64,000 nucleotides of DNA from Macrothele yani. Taxonomy: Eukaryota; Arthropoda; Arachnida; Araneae; Macrothelidae. Below, piece by piece: positions 32,225 to 44,781 of this stretch. The notes beneath the pieces are model-generated. The model ran no database searches. It was not told the DNA's origin and worked only from the letters and a program-made list of their open reading frames with translations. The stretch's first letter is position 1. Each line of letters opens with the position of its first letter. The translations under genes and the position numbers were made by a program. The stretch is taken from assembly GCA_039090855.1 (NCBI GenBank), contig CM077013.1, forward strand, positions 134,747,240-134,811,239, given 5' to 3'.

Positions 32225-32851
32225 GGTCAGGTTTTGACGCCTTTCGATTCCCGAAATTCTGTGTCATTGAAGAATTTCAATTAAAACAAGATGGCCTTTT
32301 ACTTGAACTGTTTCACGAAAGTCGGCTCACTAACATTAATGTAAAAAAAAATGTTTGAATTGAAAAACGAAGAAATGGAAAGACTCCGTCTGTTAGCTCA
32401 ACACTTGCTTAATCCATAATAATAAAAGGAAGTTTGTGTTTGTCTTTCGCGATACAAAATGAAAAACGTGGTTCCCGATCTGAGTGTGTCTTTCCGCTTT
32501 GTTTACATGCAACCTGATCACAACCGTCATGAAGGAAAGTAGTTCATGAAAAATTTTAGGCATTTCGTTTTTAGAATGTTTCGTACTTTTGTTCTGCAAG
32601 TCAAATTTTAGGCGTTCGTATTTTAGAATTTGTTATAATAGACGCCTTAATGAGCTTAGATTTTGCCATAGCTTCGCTCAAAATTTGCCAACTGTACCCG
32701 AGTTGTCGGTTACTATTGGCGGCTTGTCCTAGTAGTTTTATTACATTGTCGGGATCATCTGTGTCTATGAAGTCGGGTAGAGTCAGGACTGATCAACCCC
32801 CTCCAATCGTGATCTACGAGAGGCTAAAAGGTGAAGCAGGCGTCAACTGAG
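32225..32851. other. Unassigned stretch
   Basis: AT-rich, no recognised gene or repeat. The frame at 32650-32850 is short and without known motifs. Confidence 0.4.
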
Positions 32852-35800
32852 TCCTACCTGTAATGTTACATTCTTCCACTACCTGTAATGCTACATTCTT
32901 CTACTACCTGTAATGCATTCTTCCACTACCTGTAATGTTACATTCTGTAATGTTACATTCTTCCACTACCTGTAATGTTACATTCTGTAATGTTACATTC
33001 TTCCACTACCTGTAATGTTACATTCTTCCACTACCTGTAATGTTACATTCTTCCACTACCTGTAATGCTACATTCTTCTACTACCTGTAATGCTACAGGC
33101 TTCCTCTACCTGTAATGTTACATTCTTCCACTACCTGTAATGTTACATTCTGTAATGTTACATTCTTCCACTACCTGTAATGTTACATTCTTCCACTACC
33201 TGTAATGCTACATTCTTCTACTACCTGTAATGCTACAGGCTTCCTCTACCTGTAATGCTACATTCTTCCTCTACCTGTAATGCTACATGCTTCCACTACC
33301 TGTAATGTTTCATTCTTCCACTACCTGTAATGTTACATTCTGTAATGTTACATTCTTCCACTACCTGTAATGTTACATTCTGTAATGTTACATTCTTCCA
33401 CTACCTGTAATGTTACATTCTTCCACTACCTGTAATGCTACATTCTTCTACTACCTGTAATGCTACAGGCTTCCTCTACCTGTAATGTTACATTCTTCCA
33501 CTACCTGTAATGTTACATTCTGTAATGTTACATTCTTCCACTACCTGTAATGTTACATTCTTCCACTACCTGTAATGCTACATTCTTCTACTACCTGTAA
33601 TGCTACAGGCTTCCTCTACCTGTAATGTTACATTCTTCCACTACCTGTAATGTTACATTCTGTAATGTTACATTCTTCCACTACCTGTAATGTTACATTC
33701 TTCCACTACCTGTAATGCTACATTCTTCTACTACCTGTAATGCTACAGGCTTCCTCTACCTGTAATGCTACATTCTTCCTCTACCTGTAATGCTACATGC
33801 TTCCACTACCTGTAATGTTTCATTCTTCCACTACCTGTAATGTTACATTCTGTAATGTTACATTCTTCCACTACCTGTAATGTTACATTCTGTAATGTTA
33901 CATTCTTCCACTACCTGTAATGTTACATTCTTCCACTACCTGTAATGCTACATTCTTCTACTACCTGTAATGCTACAGGCTTCCTCTACCTGTAATGTTA
34001 CATTCTTCCACTACCTGTAATGTTACATTCTGTAATGTTACATTCTTCCACTACCTGTAATGTTACATTCTTCCACTACCTGTAATGCTACATTCTTCTA
34101 CTACCTGTAATGCTACAGGCTTCCTCTACCTGTAATGTTACATTCTTCCACTACCTGTAATGTTACATTCTGTAATGTTACATTCTTCCACTACCTGTAA
34201 TGTTACATTCTTCCACTACCTGTAATGCTACATTCTTCTACTACCTGTAATGCTACAGGCTTCCTCTACCTGTAATGCTACATTCTTCCTCTACCTGTAA
34301 TGCTACATGCTTCCACTACCTGTAATGTTTCATTCTTCCACTACCTGTAATGTTACATTCTGTAATGTTACATTCTTCCACTACCTGTAATGCTACAGGC
34401 TTCCTCTACCTGTAATGCTACAGGCTTCCTCTACCTGTAATGCTACAGGCTTCCTCTACCTGTAATGCTACAGGCTTCCTCTACCTGTAATGCTACATGC
34501 TTCCACTACCTGTAATGTTTCATTCTTCCACTACCTGTAATGGTACATTCTGTAATGTTACATTCTTCCACTACCTGTAATGCTACAGGCTTCCTCTACC
34601 TGTAATGCTACAGGCTTCCTCTACCTGTAATGCTACATGCTTCCTCTACCTGTAATGCTACAGGCTTCCTCTACCTGTAATGCTACATGCTTCCACTACC
34701 TGTAATGTTTCATTCTTCCACTACCTGTAATGTTACATTCTGTAATGTTACATTCTTCCACTACCTGTAATGCTACAGGCTTCCTCTACCTGTAATGCTA
34801 CAGGCTTCCTTTACCTGTAATGCTACAGGCTTCCTCTACCTGTAATGCTACAGGCTTCCTCTACCTGTAATGCTACAGGCTTCCTCTACCTGTAATGCTA
34901 CATGCTTCCACTACCTGTAATGTTTCATTCTTCCACTACCTGTAATGTTACATTCTGTAATGTTACATTCTTCCACTACCTGTAATGCTACAGGCTTCCT
35001 CTACCTGTAATGCTACAGGCTTCCTCTACCTGTAATGCTACAGGCTTCCTCTACCTGTAATGCTACAGGCTTCCTCTACCTGTAATGCTACATGCTTCCA
35101 CTACCTGTAATGTTTCATTCTTCCACTACCTGTAATGTTACATTCTGTAATGTTACATTCTTCCACTACCTGTAATGCTACAGGCTTCCTCTACCTGTAA
35201 TGCTACAGGCTTCCTCTACCTGTAATGCTACAGGCTTCCTCTACCTGTAATGCTACATGCTTCCACTACCTGTAATGTTTCATTCTTCCACTACCTGTAA
35301 TGTTACATTCTGTAATGTTACATTCTTCCACTACCTGTAATGTTACATTCTTCCACTACCTGTAATGCTACAGGCTTCCTCTACCTGTAATGCTACATTC
35401 TTCCTCTACCTGTAATGCTACATGCTTCCACTACCTGTAATGTTTCATTCTTCCACTACCTGTAATGTTACATTCTGTAATGTTACATTCTTCCACTACC
35501 TGTAATGCTACAGGCTTCCTCTACCTGTAATGCTACAGGCTTCCTCTACCTGTAATGCTACAGGCTTCCTCTACCTGTAATGCTACAGGCTTCCTCTACC
35601 TGTAATGCTACATGCTTCCACTACCTGTAATGTTTCATTCTTCCACTACCTGTAATGTTACATTCTGTAATGTTACATTCTTCCACTACCTGTAATGCTA
35701 CAGGCTTCCTCTACCTGTAATGCTACAGGCTTCCTCTACCTGTAATGCTACATGCTTCCTCTACCTGTAATGCTACAGGCTTCCTCTACCTGTAATGCTA

Positions 35801-36433
35801 CATGCTTCCACTACCTGTAATGTTTCATTCTTCCTCTACCTGTAATGCTACATGCTTCCACTACCTGTAATGTTTCATTCTTCCACTACCTGTAATGTTA
35901 CATTCTGTAATGTTACATTCTTCCACTACCTGTAATGCTACAGGCTTCCTCTACCTGTAATGCTACAGGCTTCCTCTACCTGTAATGCTACAGGCTTCCT
36001 CTACCTGTAATGCTACAGGCTTCCTCTACCTGTAATGCTACAGGCTTCCTCTACCTGTAATGCTACAGGCTTCCTCTACCTGTAATGCTACATGCTTCCA
36101 CTACCTGTAATGTTTCATTCTTCCACTACCTGTAATGTTACATTCTGTAATGTTACATTCTTCCACTACCTGTAATGCTACAGGCTTCCTCTACCTGTAA
36201 TGCTACAGGCTTCCTCTACCTGTAATGCTACAGGCTTCCTCTACCTGTAATGCTACAGGCTTCCTCTACCTGTAATGCTACATGCTTCCACTACCTGTAA
36301 TGTTTCATTCTTCCACTACCTGTAATGTTACATTCTGTAATGTTACATTCTTCCACTACCTGTAATGCTACAGGCTTCCTCTACCTGTAATGCTACAGGC
36401 TTCCTCTACCTGTAATGCTACAGGCTTCCTCTA
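32852..36433. repeat. Higher-order minisatellite on 25-bp and 15-bp units
   Basis: About 3.6 kb of tandem 25-bp units of the form TGTAATGYTACAKKCTTCCW plus CTACC, interspersed with a 15-bp half-unit TGTAATGTTACATTC. Variants are arranged in larger periods. From about 33100 to 34320 a 510-bp period (140+140+230) repeats: TGCTACAGGC markers end at 33100/33610, 33240/33750/34260, and TGTAATGTTT markers start at 33301/33811/34321. From 34321 to 36296 the marker recurs mostly every 190 bp (7x25+15), with spacings of 165, 215, 240 and 50. Stop codons are frequent; it is non-coding. Confidence 0.97.
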
Positions 36434-37009
36434 ATTTTAATGCTACATTCTTCCTGTTGTAGCATATTCTTGCATGTTGACTGTATACCAGTTGACACTG
36501 TTATAGATCATTCGTAATATTTTTTTTTTTTCGAGTTTTTGAGGTGATTTTGCGGAGTAAACCATAGACCCTGAGGAATGTAGAACAAAACAACTGCGGG
36601 TAAATAAAATGTCTATCTTTCAAAGGCATGCCCCCCAGAGTCGCCTTTAGGGGTGTACAACAAGTGCGGTCACACAGGGCCCTGCGCTCAGGGCCCTGCG
36701 CTCATACCCTAAGAAATGAAAAGGAGAGGGAGCGAGCAAATTTCTTATTTTCAATTACTCTAATTTTATTTATTTTTTAACTCCGTCTCGTTTAATTTTT
36801 TTTTTTTTTTTTTTTTGCGATATCGATTGCTGAATTTATATTTACCCAAATATCGGCAGCAAACTGCAATATTATGTCTAACGAAACATTAGTATTGAAA
36901 CCATATCGTGCACCGTGCACTGATAGTTATCGAAAACGTTGTGCTACGCGAGTTACTTCCATCCGATGTCAAAACTGCAGCCGGTGCTTTATAAAATTCA
37001 GAATCCTTT
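36434..37009. other. Unassigned stretch before hAT fragment
   Basis: Contains an immediate repeat of GGGCCCTGCGCTCA near 36680-36706, and T runs at 36520-36531 and 36798-36816. No gene recognised; some of it may be decayed hAT sequence. Confidence 0.4.
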
Positions 37010-37250
37010 CACTAATGCCTTCATCGCCTAAAGGATATTACTTACTGTCCCAGTAACAGTGACAAGCGTAGAAAGAAGCTTCTCCCGCTTGAAGCTGATT
37101 AAATCTTTTTTAAGATCTGTCATGTCTCAGGAAGGATTGATGTCTTTGACAACTTTGTCAACTGAACAGGATAAAGCAAACAAAATAAATTTTGATGATT
37201 TAAGAGCTGACTTTGCTGGGGCAAAACACAGAAAAGCCCAGTTCTTATAA
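37010..37250 (+). pseudogene. hAT transposase C-terminal dimerisation fragment
   Basis: The frame reads RILLTVPVTVTSVERSFSRL, then KLIKSFLRSVMSQEGLMSLT and FDDLRADFA before the TAA at 37248-37250. PVTxxSxERSFSxLKLIKxxLRS is the signature of the C-terminal dimerisation region of hAT transposases (and of domesticated relatives such as ZMYM-type proteins). An in-frame TAA occurs just upstream (around 37028), and the catalytic domain is not present. It could be the end of a host gene derived from hAT, but the flanking decay argues for a dead fragment. Confidence 0.82.
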
Positions 37251-37964
37251 GGTGAGTTCAATAATATAAGTTCCATAATAGGTAGAGACGGAGCCATTGT
37301 GAGGGAAGGATGTATGCTGGTGTGCTTGTTTTATCTATTGTACATCATTTAAAGACATTTACAAAATCTCAGTTGTGATCAAAAAATTTAAAACGCTGTC
37401 TTTCGTTATTGGTTAATTTTTAAACGTCTTGACATTTCATTAAACTCTACAGATAACTGTAGTAAACTATGTTTTAAGTCTAGTCTATGTTTTATGTCTA
37501 GTGTAGGGGGGGTTAAAGCACGGGCACCGCGTCTGCTTTGCATGCTCCAATAGCAGGTTACGACGGAATGGCGCAAACACCGCGGTATAATGCTTCTGCA
37601 TATTCACCAGTTGTCACGTGGCACGAAGAATTTAGTTGTGGCAGAGAGCCTGGTGGTGATGCAGATCGTTCTAGACGATCCTCCACATCCGCTTCAGACG
37701 AAAACGTCAAACGCGTGCACGATCACGTGGCACAAGGATGAATGATTGTTCGATGTAGGATGGGGGGACTGAAAAAGGATGGAGGAACATGCTTTGTCAG
37801 CTCCCCCTCCTTTTTCTTATTCAAAGGATGCGTATTCTGAAGATTGCCGTCTACACAAAGGGGGAGTTGATATTATACAGTCGAATCCACATATAACCAG
37901 CTCGCATAATACGGAGTTCCGCATCAACCGAAGTTTTCAGAGATCCCTTGAACTTTATATATAA
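37251..37964. other. Unassigned stretch with possible pogo-like terminus
   Basis: Sequence TACAGTCGAATCCACATATA at 37877 resembles a pogo/Tigger left end, without a visible partner. The frame at 37538-37741 lacks known motifs. Confidence 0.35.
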
Positions 37965-38183
37965 TTTTTTTTTTTTTTGATGGGAGGTTTAACGACCACC
38001 GTGAGCAACTCAATGGGCTATAAGCAGTCGCCCGTCCCTAATTTAGGGCCACTGGTTCCGGGGAAGGGACAAAGCCAGCGCCGTAAGACAAACGCAATCG
38101 CCAGGTCCCACCGGAATTCGAACCCGGACCCTTCATTGACGAATGGTCATAAGCCAGCATTTAGACCGCTGCGCTACCGGGGC
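37965..38183 (-). mobile_element. tRNA-derived SINE (family 1), diverged
   Basis: Minus-strand copy; antisense tail at 37965-37978. The head is diverged (ACCGGAATTCGAACCCGG in B-box region, head ends GGGGCATACAT instead of GGGGCGGCC). Several body substitutions suggest an older insertion. Confidence 0.88.
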
Positions 38184-39419
38184 ATACATTTGCATCTTAG
38201 AGACGTATTCATTGCACCCAAAATGAAATGGTATCCTTTTTTTGTTTTCAGATTTAGTTTGGACTTTTTATCGATCGATCTCCGTATCTCCTGAAAGCCA
38301 GAAGTTGCTGACAAAATGGATAATTTTTTTTAACAGGTACGTATGCTTCCTCCTGGTAGCTCGGAATCCTGAATGGGAAAAATATTAGTTGGATTGATTT
38401 CATTACCGCACAAGAATGGCCAACAGGGAAAGGATAAAAGCAAGAGTTGCCCGTGGACTGAGTAATGCGTCTGCCTCGGGCGAGATCTTTGAATATAAAT
38501 AACCAAGAAATAACCCTGGTCGCCCTACACGACTCCAGGAACAGCTGCTTCCAGCCAAAGCTGCCAGAGGCGTTGCAGCATCACCCCTAAAAGAGGCATG
38601 TACCTGGGAACCGCTTCATTGGCATGCACGACACTTTTCTGTGGGCAATAACCCACCACGTCCTGCCCTGTGGACCCCCACATAACATGGTTGAGAAAGT
38701 AGTCTGGTCAGCACATCGTTTCTTACAGATCACGCCGGTAATTTGCATCCGACGTAGTCAAGTCTTCGGAGTACAAGTAACTGCAAGAACAACAACAGCA
38801 GCAGAGCCTCACGTTTTGACGATACATCACGCGGCGCACGTGCATCTACAAGATGACGTGCTTTTTCTTGCGCCATTCGCAAGCTGTAGAAGAGAATGAG
38901 CGAGCATGTTAATGTCTCGGCAGTTTAAGATGTCTCGTGCTTCAACCTTGTTCTTATTTTGGCAAAAGTGGGCGCAGCTCCCTTTCTTTCCATCTTTCTT
39001 CATTTGTCACGTGCGAGACTGAGTATCAGCTTCGTTCCTATGTTTATTTAACTTAGCAGAACAGGCGGAGATTTACACTTTCTTCGGTTCATTATCTTTC
39101 GATATTAATCGCTACAGCAGAAAAGATAAATCCATTGTTCTCGCTTAATTATTCACAAAGCTCAGGTACTTCACAGGAGGTACGCCTCCTGTTCACACCA
39201 TTGGTGTTCAATAACATACTTGGGCAACAAAAACCATTCTACATCTTTCTTCTCATTTCCAAAAGTCAAACAAAACAGCAACTCTCCGTCTGTCAGTCAC
39301 CTTTTCGCTCACTTTAAGCACAAACTATCAGGTTGTAAAAAAATATTCGGAAAATAGAGAAGCATGTATTTCAAGTTTAAAAAAATCGTACAAAACACTT
39401 AACCTAATCGTTACACGCT
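38184..39419. other. Unassigned stretch
   Basis: No recognised element. The frame at 38624-38899 has 91 codons with no domain resemblance. A translated stretch near 38410-38500 (MANRERIKARVARGLSNASA) is reminiscent of a helix-turn-helix region but too weak to assign. Confidence 0.35.
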
Positions 39420-39897
39420 AGTCCTCATTAGAACTGATGACCTTGTTCCGAATTTACGGCTCAACTGCTGGATGATCTACAAGTTGAAATACCCCATTCC
39501 GATAAGAGTCTGGCAAGTTGGAGTTGACGTCATTCGCGCAACGTTTCATATCATCGCTATTAGCAAAGTTTTTCTCAGCGAGAAAATTAGACAAAGACCG
39601 GAAGATATGAAAGTCGGAAGGGCCAAGATCAGGGGAATAAGTGGGGTGCGATAATATTTCTCATTCCAACTCGTGCAATTTTCGCTGGGTCCGTAAAGCC
39701 ACATGTAGGCAAGCGTTATCTTGGTTAATCAACGCTGCGCGCTTTCCTTGCGGTGCAGCATGAATACGATCTAACTGCTGGATGTAAGCATCCTATGAAA
39801 CGGTATTGCTCCACGGTAAGAGTTCATAGGAAATCAAACCGCGTCAATCCCACCAGCAACTCAGCATCACACCTTCCGTCCATGAAGGTTTAACTAC

Positions 39898-40088
39898 CAC
39901 CGTGAGCAACTCAATGCGCTATAAGCAGTCACCCGTCACTAATTTAGGGACACTGGTTCCAGGGAAGAGAGAGAACTAGTGCCGTAAGACAAACACAACA
40001 TCCATGCCTCACCGGGATTCGAATTCGGACACTTCTCGGACGAATGATCATAAGCCAGCGCTTAGACCACTGAGCCACCGGGGCGGCC
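39898..40088 (-). mobile_element. tRNA-derived SINE (family 1) in mariner pseudogene
   Basis: Minus-strand copy with a 9-bp flanking repeat CCATGAAGG (39890-39898 and 40088-40096). It lacks the A tail and its last few body bases: the body starts AAGGTTTAACTACC instead of GATTGGAGGTTTAACGACC. It separates two parts of the mariner reading frame that rejoin in register when it is removed. Confidence 0.9.
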
Positions 40089-40221
40089 CATGAAGGGGTA
40101 GCTTAGCGACCTTCTGTGGGGGTTGTTCCTGCTTGGATTCATGCTCTTTCTCGCGTAACATTCACGCATGTGATCCATTTTTCGTCACTCACGACCAACT
40201 GATACAAAAAGCCCTCCCGTT

Positions 40222-40533
40222 TTTCTCTTTCACGCAGATCAACAGCAATGGAGTAGCTTTGCATCCGATTCTGGTCAGACAAAGCATGGGGTATCCATTT
40301 GCACAGTTTACGCGAATATCCCAACTTTCTCTTTCACGCTGAGAAACAGCAGTGGAGTAACGTTGCATCCGATTCTGGCCAGACAAATCATGGGGTACCC
40401 ATTTGCACAGTTTACACGAATATCCCAACTTTCTCTTTCACGCAGAGCAACAGCAATGGAGTAGCGTTGCATCCGATTCTGGTCAGACAAAGCATGGAGT
40501 ATCCATTTGCACAGTTTACACGAATATCCCACC
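40222..40533. repeat. 104-bp tandem triplication inside mariner sequence
   Basis: Three units with period 104 bp; the CAGCARTGGAGTAR landmark occurs at 40243, 40347 and 40451. Units differ from each other at several positions, so the event is not recent. The period is not divisible by three and shifts the reading frame. Confidence 0.92.
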
Positions 40534-40995
40534 TTCCGAAGTCGGGTGTTGATGGTCGTGTGGCTGGTCATCAGTTCCTGGTCGTGTTTGAGGTCTTTAG
40601 TTCCGTTGCAGCAGGCCTGGTCGATAGCACGTGCTGCAGTACATTATCGTCAATCTTACTGTGTCTGGCACTTCTGAGCGTATCACACAGATCCCTTACA
40701 GCAGTGTCCAGTTTCCTGTACCAGATAATATCGTCCCCGAACGCGTTTCGCAATTTTCCTAGTGCTTCCGTAACTTTCGGGCCATTCAAATATTTATAAA
40801 GCAGTATTGCACGCACATCTTCCTTCGATATCGCCACGTGCAGCTAATCTTTACCACAACAGCGTACGTTCTGCCCTATTCTTTCGAGCACGGCACTCAG
40901 GGATGTATACGTCACCGCAGTTCCGCAGTATCTTGCATTACACACGCCACATATGATTTTTTCCGAAAACTTTTTTACAGCCTGATAGATTAAAC

Positions 40996-43987
40996 CAGTG
41001 TTTCTCGAAGTATGGTCCACGGACCGCTGGTGGTCCGTAGAAAATTTCAGAAGAACGTGAGAATCCCTCATCTTAAATTTTGAGTGCATGTTGGACGTGA
41101 ATATCCAGAGCTATCAGACAGAGCCAAATACCTCTAAGATATATCGACTGGAAGTTCTAGTGCAAATGAGTGGTAGCAGGTGGCGGCACTTTGATCGCAG
41201 CGCTTGTACGGCAAAAACGGCATGTATCGTATGTGAGCAACGTTAATTAAGCTCTTTTACCTGCGCGAAAGAAGAAATTTTTTCGTTGTTTTAATACTGC
41301 GTATTAATTTTTTTTCCAATGGGGTATAAATTAGACATTGGCCTTTTCCTGGAGCTTCCTTGCTGTTATTTTATAACTGTCAATAATTGTTATCATTATT
41401 CAATAACCTGTAACAGCAGAAATAATAAAATGAAATGAAACATTGCGCCTTTTGGCTTAAGATTAAAGAAAACATCATTATCGTAATTTTGGGGAGATAT
41501 GAAATAACTGAAGGGAAACGTGGCTTATCCTATGTGGAAAATATATTTCGGCTTCAGTTGCTTGCAATTCGTATTTCACACTCTAAGTAATGTCAAAAAT
41601 CATTTTAATGTGGCCATTTGTTTATTCTTGAGCAGTTGCCGGGAACAAGACTTTTAATTTCGGAAGTTTTTCCCGCGATATTACGAGTTCGTAATAGCTA
41701 CTCAACGGGAGAAAAAATAAGTAAAATTAAATATGATAGAAAGAAATGCCCTCTTCATATAATTTAGAGTTTAGACAATTACAAATCTCGAGGATGAAAA
41801 GTTTGGGAAAAGAAACACGGGTTAGCAAACCATGTGTAGGTTTAACCAGAAACCTTCCCTATAGAGCCATACACAGTCTGGTGAATGACACACGGGTCTA
41901 GTAAAACCTAAGTCTCTCAATTTAATATTTAGAGACCAAATAAGTGAAAAAGGTTACTAGCTGACTATCTTGCACTTAAAATACTAAAACACCGCTATTA
42001 TTTCAAGGGAAAGATTACAAAAGGAGGTGAGAAACCTAGATTGAAAGTAAGTCACGGCAACATTTCTATGACTAGTGCTTAAATCCGGATGAAAATATGA
42101 ATGTCTCTTTTTTTTTTTCTCACGCTTTCTTTTCTTGGGGACAACTTGGTCGTCGCACTTCTCTTTTCTATTTCCAGACAGGTTATACCGGTATAGTGAG
42201 ACCGCAAATGTGTGTTGATACCCCTAGCTAAATGGCAATCGCCAGATTTTGGCTTAGCTTAGCTTCGTTTCCAGTTAGCACGTCTTAGAGCATTTACCCA
42301 CTTCCTCAAAGTAACACAATTATTATGAGGAAACCTATGAAATGAAATTCTCTGCTGGTCAGTTGTTTGTTTATTTATTGGTACATCTGAACGCTACGCA
42401 AGATATAACCATTTTTAAAATCTGTTTAGCTCATTAAATTTGGCTATATTATTTTCTGAAATACTTTACAATACATACACACTATTTATAAAAACAAAAA
42501 ATTAAATCTTACTGGTTATACATATAAAAAAAATGGATGTAATTGATATAAGCACGCGACCGCCTTTGGTAAAGAACTAGATGTGACCTTCTTTCTGTAC
42601 AACGCTGAACTTCAAATGTCGGCCGGTTAACTTACGGTTTTCCGATCTATCTTAAAGGTCTTTGGATGGAGCCATTAAACATTTTCCTTAAAACTGAGTT
42701 CGGATTTCGTTCAAATTAAGTGCAAGAAAGGAAATAGATTAAATGTGGAAGCTACTTTACTACTCAAACTAGCGGCCATCCAACCGGATATAGATAGCTT
42801 GATAAAAGATCGCAAGCAGCGCATCCCTCTCACAGATGCTATGATTATCATTGTAGTTATTATTTTTGTTATTAATTACTGAATCTTTATACGTAGATTT
42901 CCAGAAAAGTATTAAAATCATAAGGAAAAAATTGTATTGAGAATTTTTTTTGCCGTGGTTCATGGGCGTAGCTACAATTTAGGTTAGGGGGGGCGATTTT
43001 TTGAGAAGGCTTAAATATTATAATTTCCCGTAAATATTACCTGCTATAAATCTTACTTTTTACAGTTTCGAAGAGAATTTGACTCCCCGAAACCCCTCCC
43101 CTGACTGCGCCCATGCTGTGACTACATTGCCAGTTATTTAATAAAGCGAATGATTTCTTTTTCCTCATACAACTGACAAAATAAAATGATAACTAACCAA
43201 ACTCTTTCTGTCTTTATCAAATGTAGGTACTCTAAAAATTACTTTGCTTTCTTTTAGATAGGGTTGGCAATAATAGGCCGGTATTTTTTTTTATTATTAT
43301 TATTGGAGGTTTAACAAACACCGTGAGCAACTCAATGGGCTATAAGCAGTTGCCCGTCTCTAATTTAAGGTCACTGGTTCCAGGGAAGGAAAAGAGCCAG
43401 CGCCGTAAGACAAACACAACATCCATGCCTCACCGGTATTCGAACCCGACAGGGTCCGGGTTCGAATCCCGGTGAGAATCAGAGGCCATCGCTTAGACCA
43501 CTGCGCCGCGGCAAACCGGTATTTTAAGCACCTGGTAAAATGTTTTGACAATTTTCTACCTAAAGCCGGTGGTAACTGCTTGCGGGTCCTTTTAGGGGAC
43601 GGTATTATTTTCCAGTAAAAAAAAAAAAAAAACAGCTGAAAATTTACCAAAAGAAGGTAAAATTAACTGAAAATTACATTTCAACAAGGGAGGAGGGCGA
43701 GGTAAATCGAGGCGGAGATCACATAAATCGAGGGACACTTTGGTTGTATCTTTCTTTCTTTGGACCGGGGGGGGGGAGAGTAGTCACTCACCGGCCGATG
43801 AGTGTCTCCGGTAGGTCCTAATATTATTAACCAGGGTTGGCAAAATTTCGTTTCAGACAATATATTTCTCAATTTCAAATTTCTCCCAAGGAAGTTCTTC
43901 AGACTTTCCCCTTCCCACTTGATGGTCCGCGATAAGTAAAGAAATGATTAAAGTGGTCCATAAGCGACCAAAGTTTGAGAACCACTG
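40996..43987. mobile_element. hAT-like element, 3 kb, no transposase recognised
   Basis: The left end reads CAGTGTTTCTCGAAGTATGG and the right end in reverse complement CAGTGGTTCTCAAACTTTGG, a terminal repeat of hAT (Charlie) type. The flanks are GATTAAAC (40988-40995) and GATTATAC (43988-43995), an 8-bp target duplication with one mismatch, as expected for hAT. Inside is AT-rich DNA with no recognisable transposase, so it is non-autonomous or fully decayed. A SINE (43288-43515) and a possible small element near 42961-43120 lie within it. Confidence 0.78.
43288..43515 (-). mobile_element. tRNA-derived SINE (family 1) with inverted B-box duplication
   Basis: Minus-strand copy flanked by CCGGTATTTT at 43278-43287 and 43516-43525. 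Within the head, CTCACCGGTATTCGAACCC (43429-43447) is followed ten bases later by the near-complement GGGTTCGAATCCCGGTGAG (43458-43476), so the B-box segment is present twice in opposite orientation and about 20 bases of normal head are replaced. Confidence 0.9.
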
Positions 43988-43995
43988 GATTATAC

Positions 43996-44781
43996 GATCT
44001 CACTTGTGAACAGAGCTCGCGTGTTCGTCTCTAAGCCTTCTCTCTGCATGGAATAAAATCAAGATCCAGGTCAACTCCCACACGTTCTCATACTATAAGG
44101 AAATGCATAGAATCGCGTTTCTTTCGAAAGTCTTATCAAAATTTTCTTAGTTGACCAAAACGAAATGAAACGGTCCTAGTGATTATAAATGCGTATGTAA
44201 AATCATAATGACACAAAGTTTTTAACTTAAGACTTTCCAAAAAGGTTCGCGGGCTAGATGCCTTGTAAACAGCTGAGAAATGATCCGTTGAGTGACTTAT
44301 CCGCTTCAATAAAATGTCCATAAATATAAAATATTTAGTTTGTAACTTGAGGTCTTCCAAAAAAAAACCCGTAGCCTAAGTGCTTGTAAGCACTTAAAAG
44401 ACCGATTCGTTCAGTCTTTTTCGATTAGCGTTTATTACATGTTATCACATGACAAATATTAAAATCACAACTAGAGATTTAGTGAGTTGGAAAGCTTGTA
44501 CAATAAATAATGTGTCATTATGATCTTATGTTCCACTGTAGAAAAACTCCCACACTTTGAGAAGATCTCCGAAGGAAACGCAATTTGTGCACATCCCCTT
44601 ACATGAGAATGTGTTGGAGTTTGCCGGTGTGGAAGGTTTCTGCTACTCATTAAGCCATCTAAGGTTTGAGAGAGAGAGAGAGTCTTCTACTTTTAATTTT
44701 CCCTCCATCCCTTACCTGAGATTAAACACAACTTCTCCCAGCTAAACCCTGTCACAAAAATTAAGCTGTGTTTAGTCATAC
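43996..44781. other. Unassigned stretch
   Basis: AT-rich. Imperfect internal duplication: ACTTGAGGTCTTCCAAAAA near 44345 echoes TTTAACTTAAGACTTTCCAAAAA near 44220. No gene recognised. A short (GA)n run lies near 44669-44682. Confidence 0.4.

Larger units (their letters stand above)
39420..40837 (-). pseudogene. Mariner-like transposase, interrupted by SINE and internal triplication
   Basis: Minus strand, N to C: MAISKEDVRAILLYKYLNG (start at 40837) with the mariner helix-turn-helix region; RLRKVGYSCKLCKWILHALS; then DEKWITCVNVTRERAWIQAG (first catalytic Asp region, 40190-40125); a SINE interrupts; then GVMLSCWWD, YELLPW, QQLDRIHAAPQGKRAALINQ ending in the second catalytic Asp, and HPTYSPDLGPSDFHIFRSL. 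Thirty-four residues separate the last two Asp, DD34D as in mariner. Stops and frameshifts are scattered, and three 104-bp tandem units lie within the coding region (40222-40533). Inactive. Confidence 0.87.

Noticed and set aside
32852..36433. CRISPR-like regular repeats
   Set aside because: There are no unique spacers: units are contiguous variants of one 25-bp motif, and the context is eukaryotic.
36874..37056. Separate small gene upstream of the hAT fragment
   Set aside because: Read in the neighbouring frame, its last part aligns with the hAT dimerisation region; the open frame itself has no motif.
38624..38899. 91-codon open frame
   Set aside because: No recognisable domain and no evidence for transcription. 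Kept only as unassigned sequence.
42961..43120. Possible small hAT MITE with CATGGGCGTAGC and complementary GCGCCCATG ends
   Set aside because: The ends are suggestive, but no 8-bp target duplication was found, so I did not list it as a feature.
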